A stretch of 64,000 nt of DNA from Planctomycetota bacterium (GTDB lineage Bacteria > Planctomycetota > Planctomycetia > Planctomycetales > Planctomycetaceae), in assembly GCA_003388505.1 (NCBI GenBank), contig QQVO01000006.1:186001-250000 (forward strand). The letters run 5' to 3'. The position numbers were made by a program, and so were the translations under genes. The first letter of the stretch is position 1; every line of letters starts with the position of its first letter. Below, piece after piece: positions 8,406 through 16,085 of this stretch. The notes below the pieces were generated by a model that worked only from the letters and a program-made list of their open reading frames with translations, did not search any database and was not told the origin of the DNA.

Positions 8406-9430
8406 CTGGCTGGCGGAGACAGTCGCGATGCCGAGCGGAGCGGGGGGCGCTCGTTTTCGATGGGGACCGGCGGGACGGTCACCTGCATCCTGCGGACCGA
8501 GGCGTCGCTGTAGACTTCGGCGGTGAGTTCCAGCAACTCGGCGTCGCGACCCGGAAGAACTCCTTCCAGATTGCCGGCGGTCTGTTCCATCCAGCCGGGG
8601 CGGCGCGTCATCGCCTCGTCCATCATCCGCAGAAACAACGTCACTTCCTCGAAATTGCGATCCGCCATGCGAAAGCTGACCGGCGAGATCAGTCTGGCAA
8701 CGGTCTCGACGGCGTCGGAATGGATGGCCACGAACATGTCGGCCTGATGCGTGACTTGATCCCGCCCGGATGCGTCCTTCCAGAATTTCGTCTGCACGGC
8801 AAGGAGTCCGGTCGACCGAATCGGACGGGTGAGCAGAGGGCTTTTGAACTCGCCCTCGCACATGGCGACCCGCAATTCGGGCGAGGAATGGAGGACCGTG
8901 ACAAGCCCGACCGTCCCGTCCTTCAGGTCCGATTCGTATTCCCAGCGGGACACCTGCCGCATCTCCATTTCGGAGATTCCCATCACGCGCCAGATGCTGA
9001 CGGCGACGTCGGGGTTGTCGGCAAAGTAGGCGTAGACACGGGGATCGGCCTGGCAGGTGATGACCGGCAGCCGGCGGAACAGGCTGACCTCGTCCAGAAT
9101 CTGCCGGACCTGATGCCTGTGACCTTCCGAGAGTGACGCCAGGGGAAGACGGTCGATCGCCGCCGCCAGTTCCTCTCTTGAAGAAGATCCCTTTTCAGCG
9201 ACGTGGACCTGCAGGCGCTGGCGCGCGTCCCGGGCGCGGGCGGCCTGCTCCCCGTTGATCTGAAGAATTGAGCCGTCGCGCGGCACAACAACGGGCAGCG
9301 GGAACAGCGAGGGCGATTCGGCGCGACGGCCGCGCACGTCCTCGGCGACCGCCGATGCGTTCCCCAAGGCAGTGACCATACCGAGCATGCACACAACGGC
9401 GCGCGCGCACGCGCTCCTGACAGATATCAT
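8402..9430 (-). CDS. Secreted protein of unknown function (342 aa)
   Basis: The ATG at 9430 follows a strong purine tract (GGGGAGGGGGGAATCAGG) and begins a signal peptide (ARAVVCMLGMVTALGNASAVA, then ED). An in-frame start at 9451 would lie within the ribosome site. The mature part contains a repeated helical region (EEVTLFLRMMDEAMTRRPGW) and a central beta-rich part, with two isolated cysteines (ITCQAD and AMCEGE). I do not recognise a family; proteins of this layout look planctomycete-specific. The TAG stop is formed by the last bases of the family B repeat (ccgggCTAt on the plus strand), so the repeat abuts or has set the 3' end of the gene. Confidence 0.65.
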   Translation of the reverse strand: MISVRSACARAVVCMLGMVTALGNASAVAEDVRGRRAESPSLFPLPVVVPRDGSILQINGEQAARARDARQRLQVHVAEKGSSSREELAAAIDRLPLASLSEGHRHQVRQILDEVSLFRRLPVITCQADPRVYAYFADNPDVAVSIWRVMGISEMEMRQVSRWEYESDLKDGTVGLVTVLHSSPELRVAMCEGEFKSPLLTRPIRSTGLLAVQTKFWKDASGRDQVTHQADMFVAIHSDAVETVARLISPVSFRMADRNFEEVTLFLRMMDEAMTRRPGWMEQTAGNLEGVLPGRDAELLELTAEVYSDASVRRMQVTVPPVPIENERPPLRSASRLSPPAR

Positions 9431-9593
9431 CCTGATTCCCCCCTCCCCCAACTGGCCGGACGGCCCGTCCGTGTGGAGACGGGTCGAGCGGCCCCCCGGC
9501 GCGCGACGACCCGTACATCCGGATTAATCGGCAAACTCGGAGACGGTTCGCCACGGGAAATCGCAGCGTCCGGTCGCATCGTGAAAATTCCCC

Positions 9594-10265
9594 TCATTCG
9601 GGCGGAGGATTTCGCGACTGCTCGCGGAAACGCGAGGACGAGACGTCCACACGGAAAGCGTCTTCCGGAATGGGCTCGAACAGATCAGCAGATTCGGCCG
9701 GGACGCCGATATTTTCCGCGGTGAGCAGCGATCCTGCGTGTTGGCGAGCCGCCACGAGGAACCGGCACCCCAGGTTACGCAGTTCAGACAGTGCCGTCGC
9801 CGCGCCGCGCGGGTGGTCGGGATAGAATCGGGGATCGATGATGCGGGCGGCCGTGTCGGCCCCGACGACAAACGTGACGCCCGGCATGAGCTGCGCTTTC
9901 TGCAGAAACACGGGGGCGGTCGTCACCGCCAGGGGGGCGTCGAACTTCTGTTCGACGCGGATGACGGCCTCTTCGAGGTCGACCGGCGGTTTGTCGGCGT
10001 TGACGAGCGGCAGTTCGTAAGCCACGGCGCCTTGCAGGATCGACTGGGCGATGAGGCGCAATTCGACGTGCCCGTAATGGAGCGGGTTGAAGCTCCCGCT
10101 CAGGACGCCCCGCGGGGCGGGCGCCGGCTGAGCATTCCAGTCGCCGCGCGGGGACCGCCATACGACGCCCGTTTCACCAAGCAGCAGCCCGGTGATGTGT
10201 CGCCGACTGTGCGCTCGCCGTTGGTCTGCACGAGCGTCAAGATCGGAATCTTCCCTCTCATCCAT
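9594..10265 (-). CDS. HIGH-family nucleotidyltransferase (NadD/cytidylyltransferase-like, 223 aa)
   Basis: The fold is indicated by GSFNPLHYGH (residues about 58-67), the nucleotide-binding HxGH motif of nucleotidylyltransferases. It is followed by FVVGADTAARIIDPRFY and, near the end, DVSSSRFRE, which occupies the place of the ISSTxIR motif. It would transfer a nucleotide monophosphate to a small phosphorylated substrate, but the substrate cannot be read from sequence. Homologues I know of in related bacteria carry a CinA-like domain before a linker like LLLGETGVVW. Here only the linker remains, so this may be a shortened form. The ATG at 10265 is the best start; the frame upstream to 10421 has no domain character. 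Confidence 0.7.
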   Translation of the reverse strand: MDEREDSDLDARADQRRAHSRRHITGLLLGETGVVWRSPRGDWNAQPAPAPRGVLSGSFNPLHYGHVELRLIAQSILQGAVAYELPLVNADKPPVDLEEAVIRVEQKFDAPLAVTTAPVFLQKAQLMPGVTFVVGADTAARIIDPRFYPDHPRGAATALSELRNLGCRFLVAARQHAGSLLTAENIGVPAESADLFEPIPEDAFRVDVSSSRFREQSRNPPPE

Positions 10266-10503
10266 TCTTTCGCCGGATTCGGACGAATGTGTTGCGGCAG
10301 CCGGTGTTCGGCGGATTCTTATGCAATTGGTGCGAACCGTTGCGGCGGGGCGGACGTTTAGACTCCTGTTGAAAATCCAGTTCCCGGCCGCAGCCGGCCG
10401 GATTGTGAGATACAGTTTCAAGTCGCACTGCGCGAAAGACGCGACCGATTCCTGGTCTCACATCTCACCCGTCACACCGCGCAGAATTCCGAGAGACTCA
10501 TCC

Positions 10504-10662
10504 ATGCCTGCGTTCTTCCATTCCATTCAGGGTGTCTCCATCGAGCACGTTCTCGAAGGGATCGGATTCTGGTGGGCGAACGCCTCCGCCGAGGATTTCG
10601 GGGTGGTCGCCGCCGTCGTCGTCATCGGTGTGTGGTTCATGACGAAATACTACATCGATTAG
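10504..10662 (+). CDS. Small membrane protein (52 aa)
   Basis: The peptide starts MPAFFHSIQGVSIEHVLEGI and ends with one membrane helix (FGVVAAVVVIGVWFMTKYYID). Its amphipathic first half and C-terminal anchor look like a genuine small protein. The gene overlaps by four bases the stop of the convergent chelatase gene. No homologue is known to me; whether it is expressed is uncertain. A longer open frame upstream to 10192 overlaps the start of the nucleotidyltransferase gene and is not credible. Confidence 0.45.
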   Translation: MPAFFHSIQGVSIEHVLEGIGFWWANASAEDFGVVAAVVVIGVWFMTKYYID

Positions 10663-11099
10663 TCGTATTCGTTCTGCCCGGTGTCGCCGGGGGATTCTGT
10701 TTGGGACAGGTTCGGCGTCTGTGCCGCGTGCAGTCGATCCTGCAGAATGTCGAGCATGAGCGGATGCAGTCCGATCGGCGGGCAGAGCACGAAGTCGACG
10801 TCGGGGCGCTCCTCCTGAAACCGTGCGCGATGATCCTCGAGGTCTCGTGTGACGTGGACCCCCGCCGAAAGGAAGTACGGCAGGAGGCGGACCTGGCGGG
10901 GACGGTGCTTGAGGCAAGCCGCGACGCCCTGCGGAATCGTCGGCTCTGCGAGTTCGAGATACGCGATTTCCACGGCGGCCGTTGGCTCCCGCTCCTGGAG
11001 GCTGCGGGCCAATTCGCGCAATTCGGCGTTTGCCGCCTCGGAGCGGCTGCCGTGCGCGATGAGCAGGATCGCCGCGTGACATTCGGCTTCGGGTGACAT
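10659..11099 (-). CDS. CbiX-type sirohydrochlorin chelatase (146 aa)
   Basis: This is a short, single-domain member of the CbiX/SirB family, which inserts cobalt or ferrous iron into sirohydrochlorin on the way to cobalamin or siroheme. Diagnostic segments are ILLIAHGSRSEAANAELREL at the start (the active-site His lies in AHGSR) and VRLLPYFLSAGVHVTRDLED, whose LPYFLSAGVH matches the family pattern LP.FL..G.H with the second metal-binding His. A third segment, CPPIGLHPLMLDILQDRL, matches the conserved PP.G.HP motif. The ATG at 11099 gives the typical length. The frame continues upstream to 11207 only through family D repeat sequence. Confidence 0.85.
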   Translation of the reverse strand: MSPEAECHAAILLIAHGSRSEAANAELRELARSLQEREPTAAVEIAYLELAEPTIPQGVAACLKHRPRQVRLLPYFLSAGVHVTRDLEDHRARFQEERPDVDFVLCPPIGLHPLMLDILQDRLHAAQTPNLSQTESPGDTGQNEYD

Positions 11100-11145
11100 G
11101 CGCGGCCGAGAAATTGCGCTGGTTGAGGGGACGAGTTCAGCGAGT

Positions 11146-11352
11146 GCGCTTTGTGAATCCGTATTGACGATGTGTCGCGCGGAATCACGGCGCGACACTT
11201 CGAACACGTTCGACGCGGGAATCTCGCCGAACGGTCTGTTCTATTGTTTGTTCAATCCTGAATTGACGGGTTGGGCGCCACTGGATTTGCCAGTGCATGC
11301 GGAGTCGACGTCCCTTCCGGTTCGCACTGGCGGAGCCAGTGGCACCCCTCAA
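11146..11352. repeat. Dispersed repeats, families D and A
   Basis: Positions about 11146-11222 are the reverse-complement relative of 8136-8209 (family D). Positions about 11258-11352 are a full family A element: tgaattgacgggttgggcgc at the left, a hairpin cactggatttgccagtg, about 25 spacer bases, a second hairpin CACTGGCGGAGCCAGTG, and ggcaccc at the right. The two halves are inverted relative to each other, as in bacterial BIME/REP doublets. Confidence 0.75.
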
Positions 11353-11370
11353 CTCAACCTGGATGAGCCA

Positions 11371-12450
11371 CTACTTTTTCTTCGTGGGCCGGCGGGGATC
11401 GCTCTTGAGGGGCAACGTGACCCGCTTGCCGGTCCATGAGGACTGGTAGATCGCGAGAATCAGTTCCACGCTCTTGCGGCCCTCGTAGCCGTCGACCAGC
11501 GGTTTTTTCCCTTGCTGGATGGCCTTAATGAAGTCCTTGAACTGCAGCATGTGCCCCACATGGGAGATCGCCTTCGGATCGGCGGCGCCGCCGCTGACGC
11601 CGCTGCCTTTCCCGAACTTCTCGCGAACCGCCCGGTCTTTCGGGTGCTTCTTGGCGAACTCCCAGAGTTTGATGTCGTCCTGTTCGACGATTGCGGAGCC
11701 TTCCGTCCCGTGAATCTCGGTCCGCTTGAGCAGGCCGGGATAGGCGGAGGTGGCGGCGGTCAGCGTGCCGATCGCACCGCTCTTGAACCGGACGACGGCG
11801 GACCCGGTGTCTTCCACTTCGATCCGCTTGTGGGCCAGGGTGCCGGTGATGCCGGCGACTTCGTCGACGTCGCCCATCAGCCAGTAGAGCAGGTCGACGT
11901 TGTGAATCGCCTGGTTCATGTAGGCGCCCCCGCCGTCCAGATCCCATGTGCCGCGCCATCCGCCGCTGTCGTAGTATTCCTGACTGCGCCACCATTTGAC
12001 GTAGGTGTCGCCCAGCGTGAGCTTGCCGAAGCGGCCGTCCTTGATGGCGTCCTTGAGGGTGACATTCGCCGGACTGAACCGGCTGGGCATGATGGTGCCC
12101 AACTGGACGCCTGCTTTCTCGCAGGCGGAGATGATCTTGTCACACTTCTTGAGGGTGATCTCCAGCGGCTTTTCGACGAGGACGTGCTTCCCGGCCTTGG
12201 CCGCAGCGACCGCCGGTTCCAGATGGGCGCCGCTGGGCGTGCAGATGGTGATGATGTGGATTTCGGGATTGGCCAGCATCTCCGAGAGATCGTGATAGGC
12301 CGTGATCTCCTGCTCTTTGGCAAATCGATCGGCGGACTCGGGGATTACGTCAAAGCAACCAACGAGCCTTGAATTGCGGATGTCGGCAATCGCCGCGGCA
12401 TGAAAATTGGAGATCATTCCGCAGCCGACGACGCCAAAGCCATAAGGCAT
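11371..12450 (-). CDS. Gfo/Idh/MocA-family NAD(P)-dependent oxidoreductase (359 aa)
   Basis: A Rossmann fold opens the protein (FGVVGCGMISNFHA, the GxGxxx nucleotide-binding loop). The EKP motif of this family appears as HVLVEKPLEI near residue 95, and the catalytic-site helix region reads GGGAYMNQAIHNVDLLYWLM, where GGG.....HN.D is characteristic. Members oxidise or reduce sugars, inositols or other polyols; the substrate is unknown. The C-terminus ends in a lysine-rich tail (RRPTKKK). It lies 118 bases downstream of dnaB on the same strand, but nothing links their functions. Confidence 0.9.
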   Translation of the reverse strand: MPYGFGVVGCGMISNFHAAAIADIRNSRLVGCFDVIPESADRFAKEQEITAYHDLSEMLANPEIHIITICTPSGAHLEPAVAAAKAGKHVLVEKPLEITLKKCDKIISACEKAGVQLGTIMPSRFSPANVTLKDAIKDGRFGKLTLGDTYVKWWRSQEYYDSGGWRGTWDLDGGGAYMNQAIHNVDLLYWLMGDVDEVAGITGTLAHKRIEVEDTGSAVVRFKSGAIGTLTAATSAYPGLLKRTEIHGTEGSAIVEQDDIKLWEFAKKHPKDRAVREKFGKGSGVSGGAADPKAISHVGHMLQFKDFIKAIQQGKKPLVDGYEGRKSVELILAIYQSSWTGKRVTLPLKSDPRRPTKKK

Positions 12451-12568
12451 GATTGAAACCCCCTCACCGCCGGAAAGGCCGCCGTCTACCGCTTCAGGGA
12501 CGCGGCCGAAGAGTTGTGCAAAGTCACGAAATACACCGAAACGGCGAAAAAGGGAAGCGTCCGGGACT

Positions 12569-13930
12569 TCAGAACTCGCCCGGATCCTGAATCGGACTGC
12601 GATCGCCGAAACGCAACTGTTCCCGCATCCACGTCAGGGGGACGGTGCCGATGGGACCGTTCCGGTTTTTGGCGACGATCAGATCGGCTTCCCCCGGGTG
12701 ATCTTCGGGGTCGTAGGCGTCGGGACGATGGAGAAACATGACGATGTCGGCGTCCTGCTCGATCGCTCCGGACTCTCTGAGGTCCGCGAGGCGCGGACGT
12801 TTGTCCTCGCGCTGCTCCACGGACCGATTGAGCTGCGCCAAGGCGATCACCGGAATCGCGAGATCCTTGGCCAGGAATTTGAGCCGGCGGGTGACGGTGG
12901 AGATCTGCTGCTCGCGCGGAATGTTGCGTTCGTCGCTCTCGATCAATTGCAGGTAGTCGATGATGACGAGTCCGATGCCGTGGCGTCGTTTGAGTCGCCG
13001 GGCGATGGCCGCGATCTGGCTGACGGTGCGTCCGGCCGTATCGTCGATGAACAGCGGAATCTCCCGCAGTTCCGCAGAGGCCTCCATGAGGCTGTGCTGC
13101 TCGACGTCGTCGAGTTCTCCCTGCCGCAGCTTGTGACCGTTCACGCGGGCCTGAATTGCCAGGAGACGTTCGGCCAATTCGAGATTCGATTGTTCGAGAC
13201 TGATGAGCAGCACGCCGCTGCCGCCGCCGGCGACGGCGAGAGCGAAATTGCAGACCAGGGCTGTTTTCCCCATGCTGGGCCGGGCGGCGAGGATGAGCAG
13301 TTCCGACGCCTGGAAGCCGCTGGTGACTTCGTCGAGTCCGTGGAACCCGGTCGGGAGGCCGCTGATCGTCCCCTCCTGATCCATGCGGTCGAAGATGCGG
13401 TTGAACGTGTCTTCGAGGATGTCGCGAAGTTCGATCTTGTCGATGTCTTGCTGCCGTTCGGCGATGTCGAAGACGCGCTGCTCGGCGCGGGCGAGGATGT
13501 GGTCGACGTCGTCGCGTCCGTGATAGGCTTCGCGGAGGGTGTCGGTGCACGCTTCGATGAGGGTTCGCTGGAGCCACTTGTCGCGAACGATCTTCGCGTA
13601 GTACTCGGCGTGGCCGGCGTGCGGCACGGTGGCGAGAACCTGCTCGATGTACGGATCGCCGCCGACGTCGTTGAACTCCTGCCGCCGCTCAAGTTCGTGC
13701 CCGAGCGTGACGGGATCGATGCCCCGCGTGCCCGATTCATAGAGATCCTGAATCGCGCGGAACATCCGCCGATGCGCGTCGGCGTAGAAATGATCGGCGT
13801 GGACGTACTGCAGGACGTCGTCGATCGCGTTGCTGCTGAGGAGCATGCTGCCGAGCACGCTGCGCTCGGCGTCGAGATCCTGCGGTGGGATTTTCCCGGT
13901 GAGATCGGCCTGCGACTGCGCCACTGCCAT
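12569..13930 (-). CDS. dnaB: Replicative DNA helicase DnaB (453 aa)
   Basis: DnaB is the hexameric helicase that unwinds DNA ahead of the replisome, loaded at the origin and bound by primase. The N-terminal domain (about residues 12-115) carries PQDLDAERSVLGSMLLS, the standard opening. The RecA-like motor domain has Walker A ARPSMGKTALVCNFA (Lys222), the H1a region SLEQSNLELAERLLA, Walker B LVIIDYLQLIES and VIALAQLNRSVEQR. Length and motif order are normal, and no intein is present. It is the last gene of the rpsF-ssb-rplI-dnaB block, 147 bases after rplI. Confidence 0.97.
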   Translation of the reverse strand: MAVAQSQADLTGKIPPQDLDAERSVLGSMLLSSNAIDDVLQYVHADHFYADAHRRMFRAIQDLYESGTRGIDPVTLGHELERRQEFNDVGGDPYIEQVLATVPHAGHAEYYAKIVRDKWLQRTLIEACTDTLREAYHGRDDVDHILARAEQRVFDIAERQQDIDKIELRDILEDTFNRIFDRMDQEGTISGLPTGFHGLDEVTSGFQASELLILAARPSMGKTALVCNFALAVAGGGSGVLLISLEQSNLELAERLLAIQARVNGHKLRQGELDDVEQHSLMEASAELREIPLFIDDTAGRTVSQIAAIARRLKRRHGIGLVIIDYLQLIESDERNIPREQQISTVTRRLKFLAKDLAIPVIALAQLNRSVEQREDKRPRLADLRESGAIEQDADIVMFLHRPDAYDPEDHPGEADLIVAKNRNGPIGTVPLTWMREQLRFGDRSPIQDPGEF

Positions 13931-14077
13931 TGTGCACCCTCCGTGAATGCCTCACGAGCGATCGGACCAACCTCGCAGCGCGAGGACCGGACGCGCCTGC
14001 TCGCGGGCGTCTCTCCGACTCCGAATTCGAGTGAGCGGCGGGATCCATGCCCCGCCCCGGCAATACGCCCGACCGGG

Positions 14078-14587
14078 CTACGATGAAATGGACGCCGACG
14101 GAACGACCCACACCTTGACTTCCGTTTCCACCTCGGGATGGAGTTGCAGCTTGACCGTGTACATCCCGAGTTCCTTGAGCGGTCCTTCGAGGATCACCGC
14201 TTCGGGTTCGACGGGATAACCGGCGGCGACGAGGGATTTGCTGATGTCGGAGGCGACGACCGACCCGTAGAGGTGGCCTTCGTCAGTGGCGTTGGCGTCG
14301 ATGGTGACGCTGTACTTGGCGACGTCGTCGGCCAGTTTCTTGATCTGGGACAGCCTCAGCTTCGCCTGTTCCTGCTGCCGGGACCGATGGACCTCGACCA
14401 TTCGCCGGTTGGCGTCGGTCGCCACAGTCGCGAGTCCTTGCGGCACGAGATAGTTGCGGGCGTATCCCCGCTTGACGCGGACGATATCGCCCTGCTCTCC
14501 GAGCGACGGGACATCTTCGGCGAGCAGCAGTTCGACGCCGCCCTGATGATCTTTGGAACGGATGCGAGTGTTGGCCTTGCGTGTCAT
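14078..14587 (-). CDS. rplI: Large-subunit ribosomal protein bL9 (169 aa)
   Basis: bL9 binds 23S rRNA at the base of the L1 stalk and helps keep the reading frame. The N-terminal domain shows GGVELLLAEDVPSLGEQGDI and GYARNYLVPQGLAT, the RNA-binding signature. A charged connecting helix follows, and the C-terminal domain ends VKLQLHPEVETEVKVWVVP. The ATG at 14587 is preferred to an in-frame TTG at 14602; the N-terminus then has a short basic extension (MTRKANTRIRSKDHQ), as I recall for other planctomycete L9 proteins. It sits between ssb and dnaB as in many bacteria, but rpsR, which often lies between ssb and rplI, is absent. Confidence 0.95.
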   Translation of the reverse strand: MTRKANTRIRSKDHQGGVELLLAEDVPSLGEQGDIVRVKRGYARNYLVPQGLATVATDANRRMVEVHRSRQQEQAKLRLSQIKKLADDVAKYSVTIDANATDEGHLYGSVVASDISKSLVAAGYPVEPEAVILEGPLKELGMYTVKLQLHPEVETEVKVWVVPSASISS

Positions 14588-14665
14588 AATCAGAAAATCC
14601 AATGTCTCCGGAGCGCGACCCCGCGCGGGCTTGCGCCGGGTCCGAATCGCTGGCGGTTTACGGTA

Positions 14666-15127
14666 TCAAAAGGGGACTTCGCCGCCGTCCGGTCCGCCTC
14701 CGCCGGAGGGGTCGTCGTACGACTGGTGGGAATCGTAGTCTGAAGATGATCCGCCGCCGGATCGTCCTCCACCTCCGCCGCCGCCGTCCGAGCGGCTGCC
14801 GAGAAACTGCATCGTCTCTCCCACGACGCGCAACTTGCTCCGCTTCTGGCCGGAGTTCTTGTCTTCCCAGGTGTCGAGTTGCAACCGGCCCTCAATCAGC
14901 ACGGGACGCCCCTTGGCGAGGTATTCCCCGGCGACTTCCGCCTGCCGGCCCCAGAGCGTCACATCGACGAAGGTTGTTTCTTCCCGTTTCTGATTCTGCT
15001 GCTTGTCGAACCAGGTTCGATTGACGGCCAGTCCGATGTCGGTGACGGCGGTGCCGCCTGTGGTGTATTTCACTTCGGGGTCGCGAGTCAGATTGCCGAC
15101 CAGGATGACTCGGTTGAAACTGGCCAT
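14666..15127 (-). CDS. ssb: Single-stranded DNA-binding protein (153 aa)
   Basis: SSB coats single-stranded DNA in replication and repair. The OB fold starts MASFNRVILVGNLTRDPEVK and continues through VDVTLWGRQAEVAGEYLAKG and LIEGRLQLDTWEDK. After residue 110 the tail is glycine- and serine-rich (GGGGGGRSGGGSSSDYD). It ends GGPDGGEVPF, an acidic-hydrophobic tip that corresponds to the DDDIPF protein-docking end but is less acidic than usual. The ATG at 15127 follows a good ribosome site (GGGGAGG). A 200-base gap separates it from rpsF upstream. Confidence 0.96.
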   Translation of the reverse strand: MASFNRVILVGNLTRDPEVKYTTGGTAVTDIGLAVNRTWFDKQQNQKREETTFVDVTLWGRQAEVAGEYLAKGRPVLIEGRLQLDTWEDKNSGQKRSKLRVVGETMQFLGSRSDGGGGGGGRSGGGSSSDYDSHQSYDDPSGGGGPDGGEVPF

Positions 15128-15328
15128 CAGTCGCCTCCCCTCGCTGAATTCGTTCGGATTCGACGCCCTGTCGGGGCGCAGTCTTGGGGTTCGCCGGATC
15201 GCAACCCTGCGGGATTCAGGCCGCCGGGACAACCGTTCGATCCAACGGAGAGTTTGAACTCGCACGCCCTGCGGTGCGGTTGCCCGCAGCGTGAGATCTC
15301 ACAACTCGGGAGAACCGAGTGTTGGACG

Positions 15329-15706
15329 TCAACTGCTCGATTTTTCCTCTGCATCCGCACCGGCGACGTGGTCCTGCAGAGAGGGAACCAGCTTCTCGTT
15401 GAAGAGCGCCGGGTGATCCGTGTGGTCAATCACCATATGCCTGAGAACGAGATCGTTCAACTTGCAGATGCGATCCAGTTCGGCGACCTGGCTTCCGTCC
15501 ATCTTCATGTAGACGAGGTAATGGAGCCCCTTCTTCTTTCCCTGAATCGGGTAGGGCAGTTTGCCGTCCTGCCAGGGGGCGCTGGCCAGGACGTCGGCGT
15601 TGCAGCGATCGAGCAACTCCTTGACGTTCGCCTCGGTCCCTGAGGGATTCTGGGCGTACCGTCCACTGTCCAGGACAAACATGCATTCGTAATAGCGTTC
15701 CGCCAA
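15329..15706 (-). CDS. rpsF: Small-subunit ribosomal protein bS6 (125 aa), TTG start
   Basis: bS6 binds 16S rRNA with bS18 in the platform of the small subunit. The protein opens ERYYECMFVLDSGRYAQNPS, then VKELLDRCNADVLAS and KLPYPIQGKKKGLHYLVYM, with the typical beta-alpha-beta pattern, and ends RHMVIDHTDHPALFNEKLVP plus an acidic-serine tail. No ATG fits the N-terminus. A TTG at 15704-15706, preceded by AGGAG at a six-base spacing, gives exactly the family start (M-AERYYEC). It leads the rpsF-ssb-rplI-dnaB group. Confidence 0.93.
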   Translation of the reverse strand: MAERYYECMFVLDSGRYAQNPSGTEANVKELLDRCNADVLASAPWQDGKLPYPIQGKKKGLHYLVYMKMDGSQVAELDRICKLNDLVLRHMVIDHTDHPALFNEKLVPSLQDHVAGADAEEKSSS

Positions 15707-16085
15707 CGTCGTCTCCTGCTGCCAGTGTCGCTTGTCAGGTTCCCGGAAAGTCCCGGCGAAATCCCCCGTTTGGTGGAGGAGGGTCGAAGGTCGCCACGTC
15801 TCCCTCCAACGGTTGCGGAGACCGGCCGTCCGCGACCAAGCGAGACCGCGATTCGCATCGAATAAGAGATTTAGCACCCGGCACGATGCCGCTGCAATCC
15901 CCACCACGTCCCGGCTTGGGAATCCCTATTTGTAGCGTCTCCGGCGCGATTTGCAACCGGTTCGGACGCGATGAAACGCTCGGCCTGAATCCCGCCCGCT
16001 GACGTTCGAAAATCAAGCGTTCATCGGTCCCACGCGGCGAGAGTGCCCGCCACAAGGCGGGTGAAGACCGTCGCCTGGAAGCGGT

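Noticed and set aside
12449-14086. A 545-residue open frame on the plus strand opposite dnaB
   Set aside because: It is the antisense of a strongly conserved dnaB gene in a GC-rich genome and has no domain of its own; the composition follows from the codon bias of dnaB.
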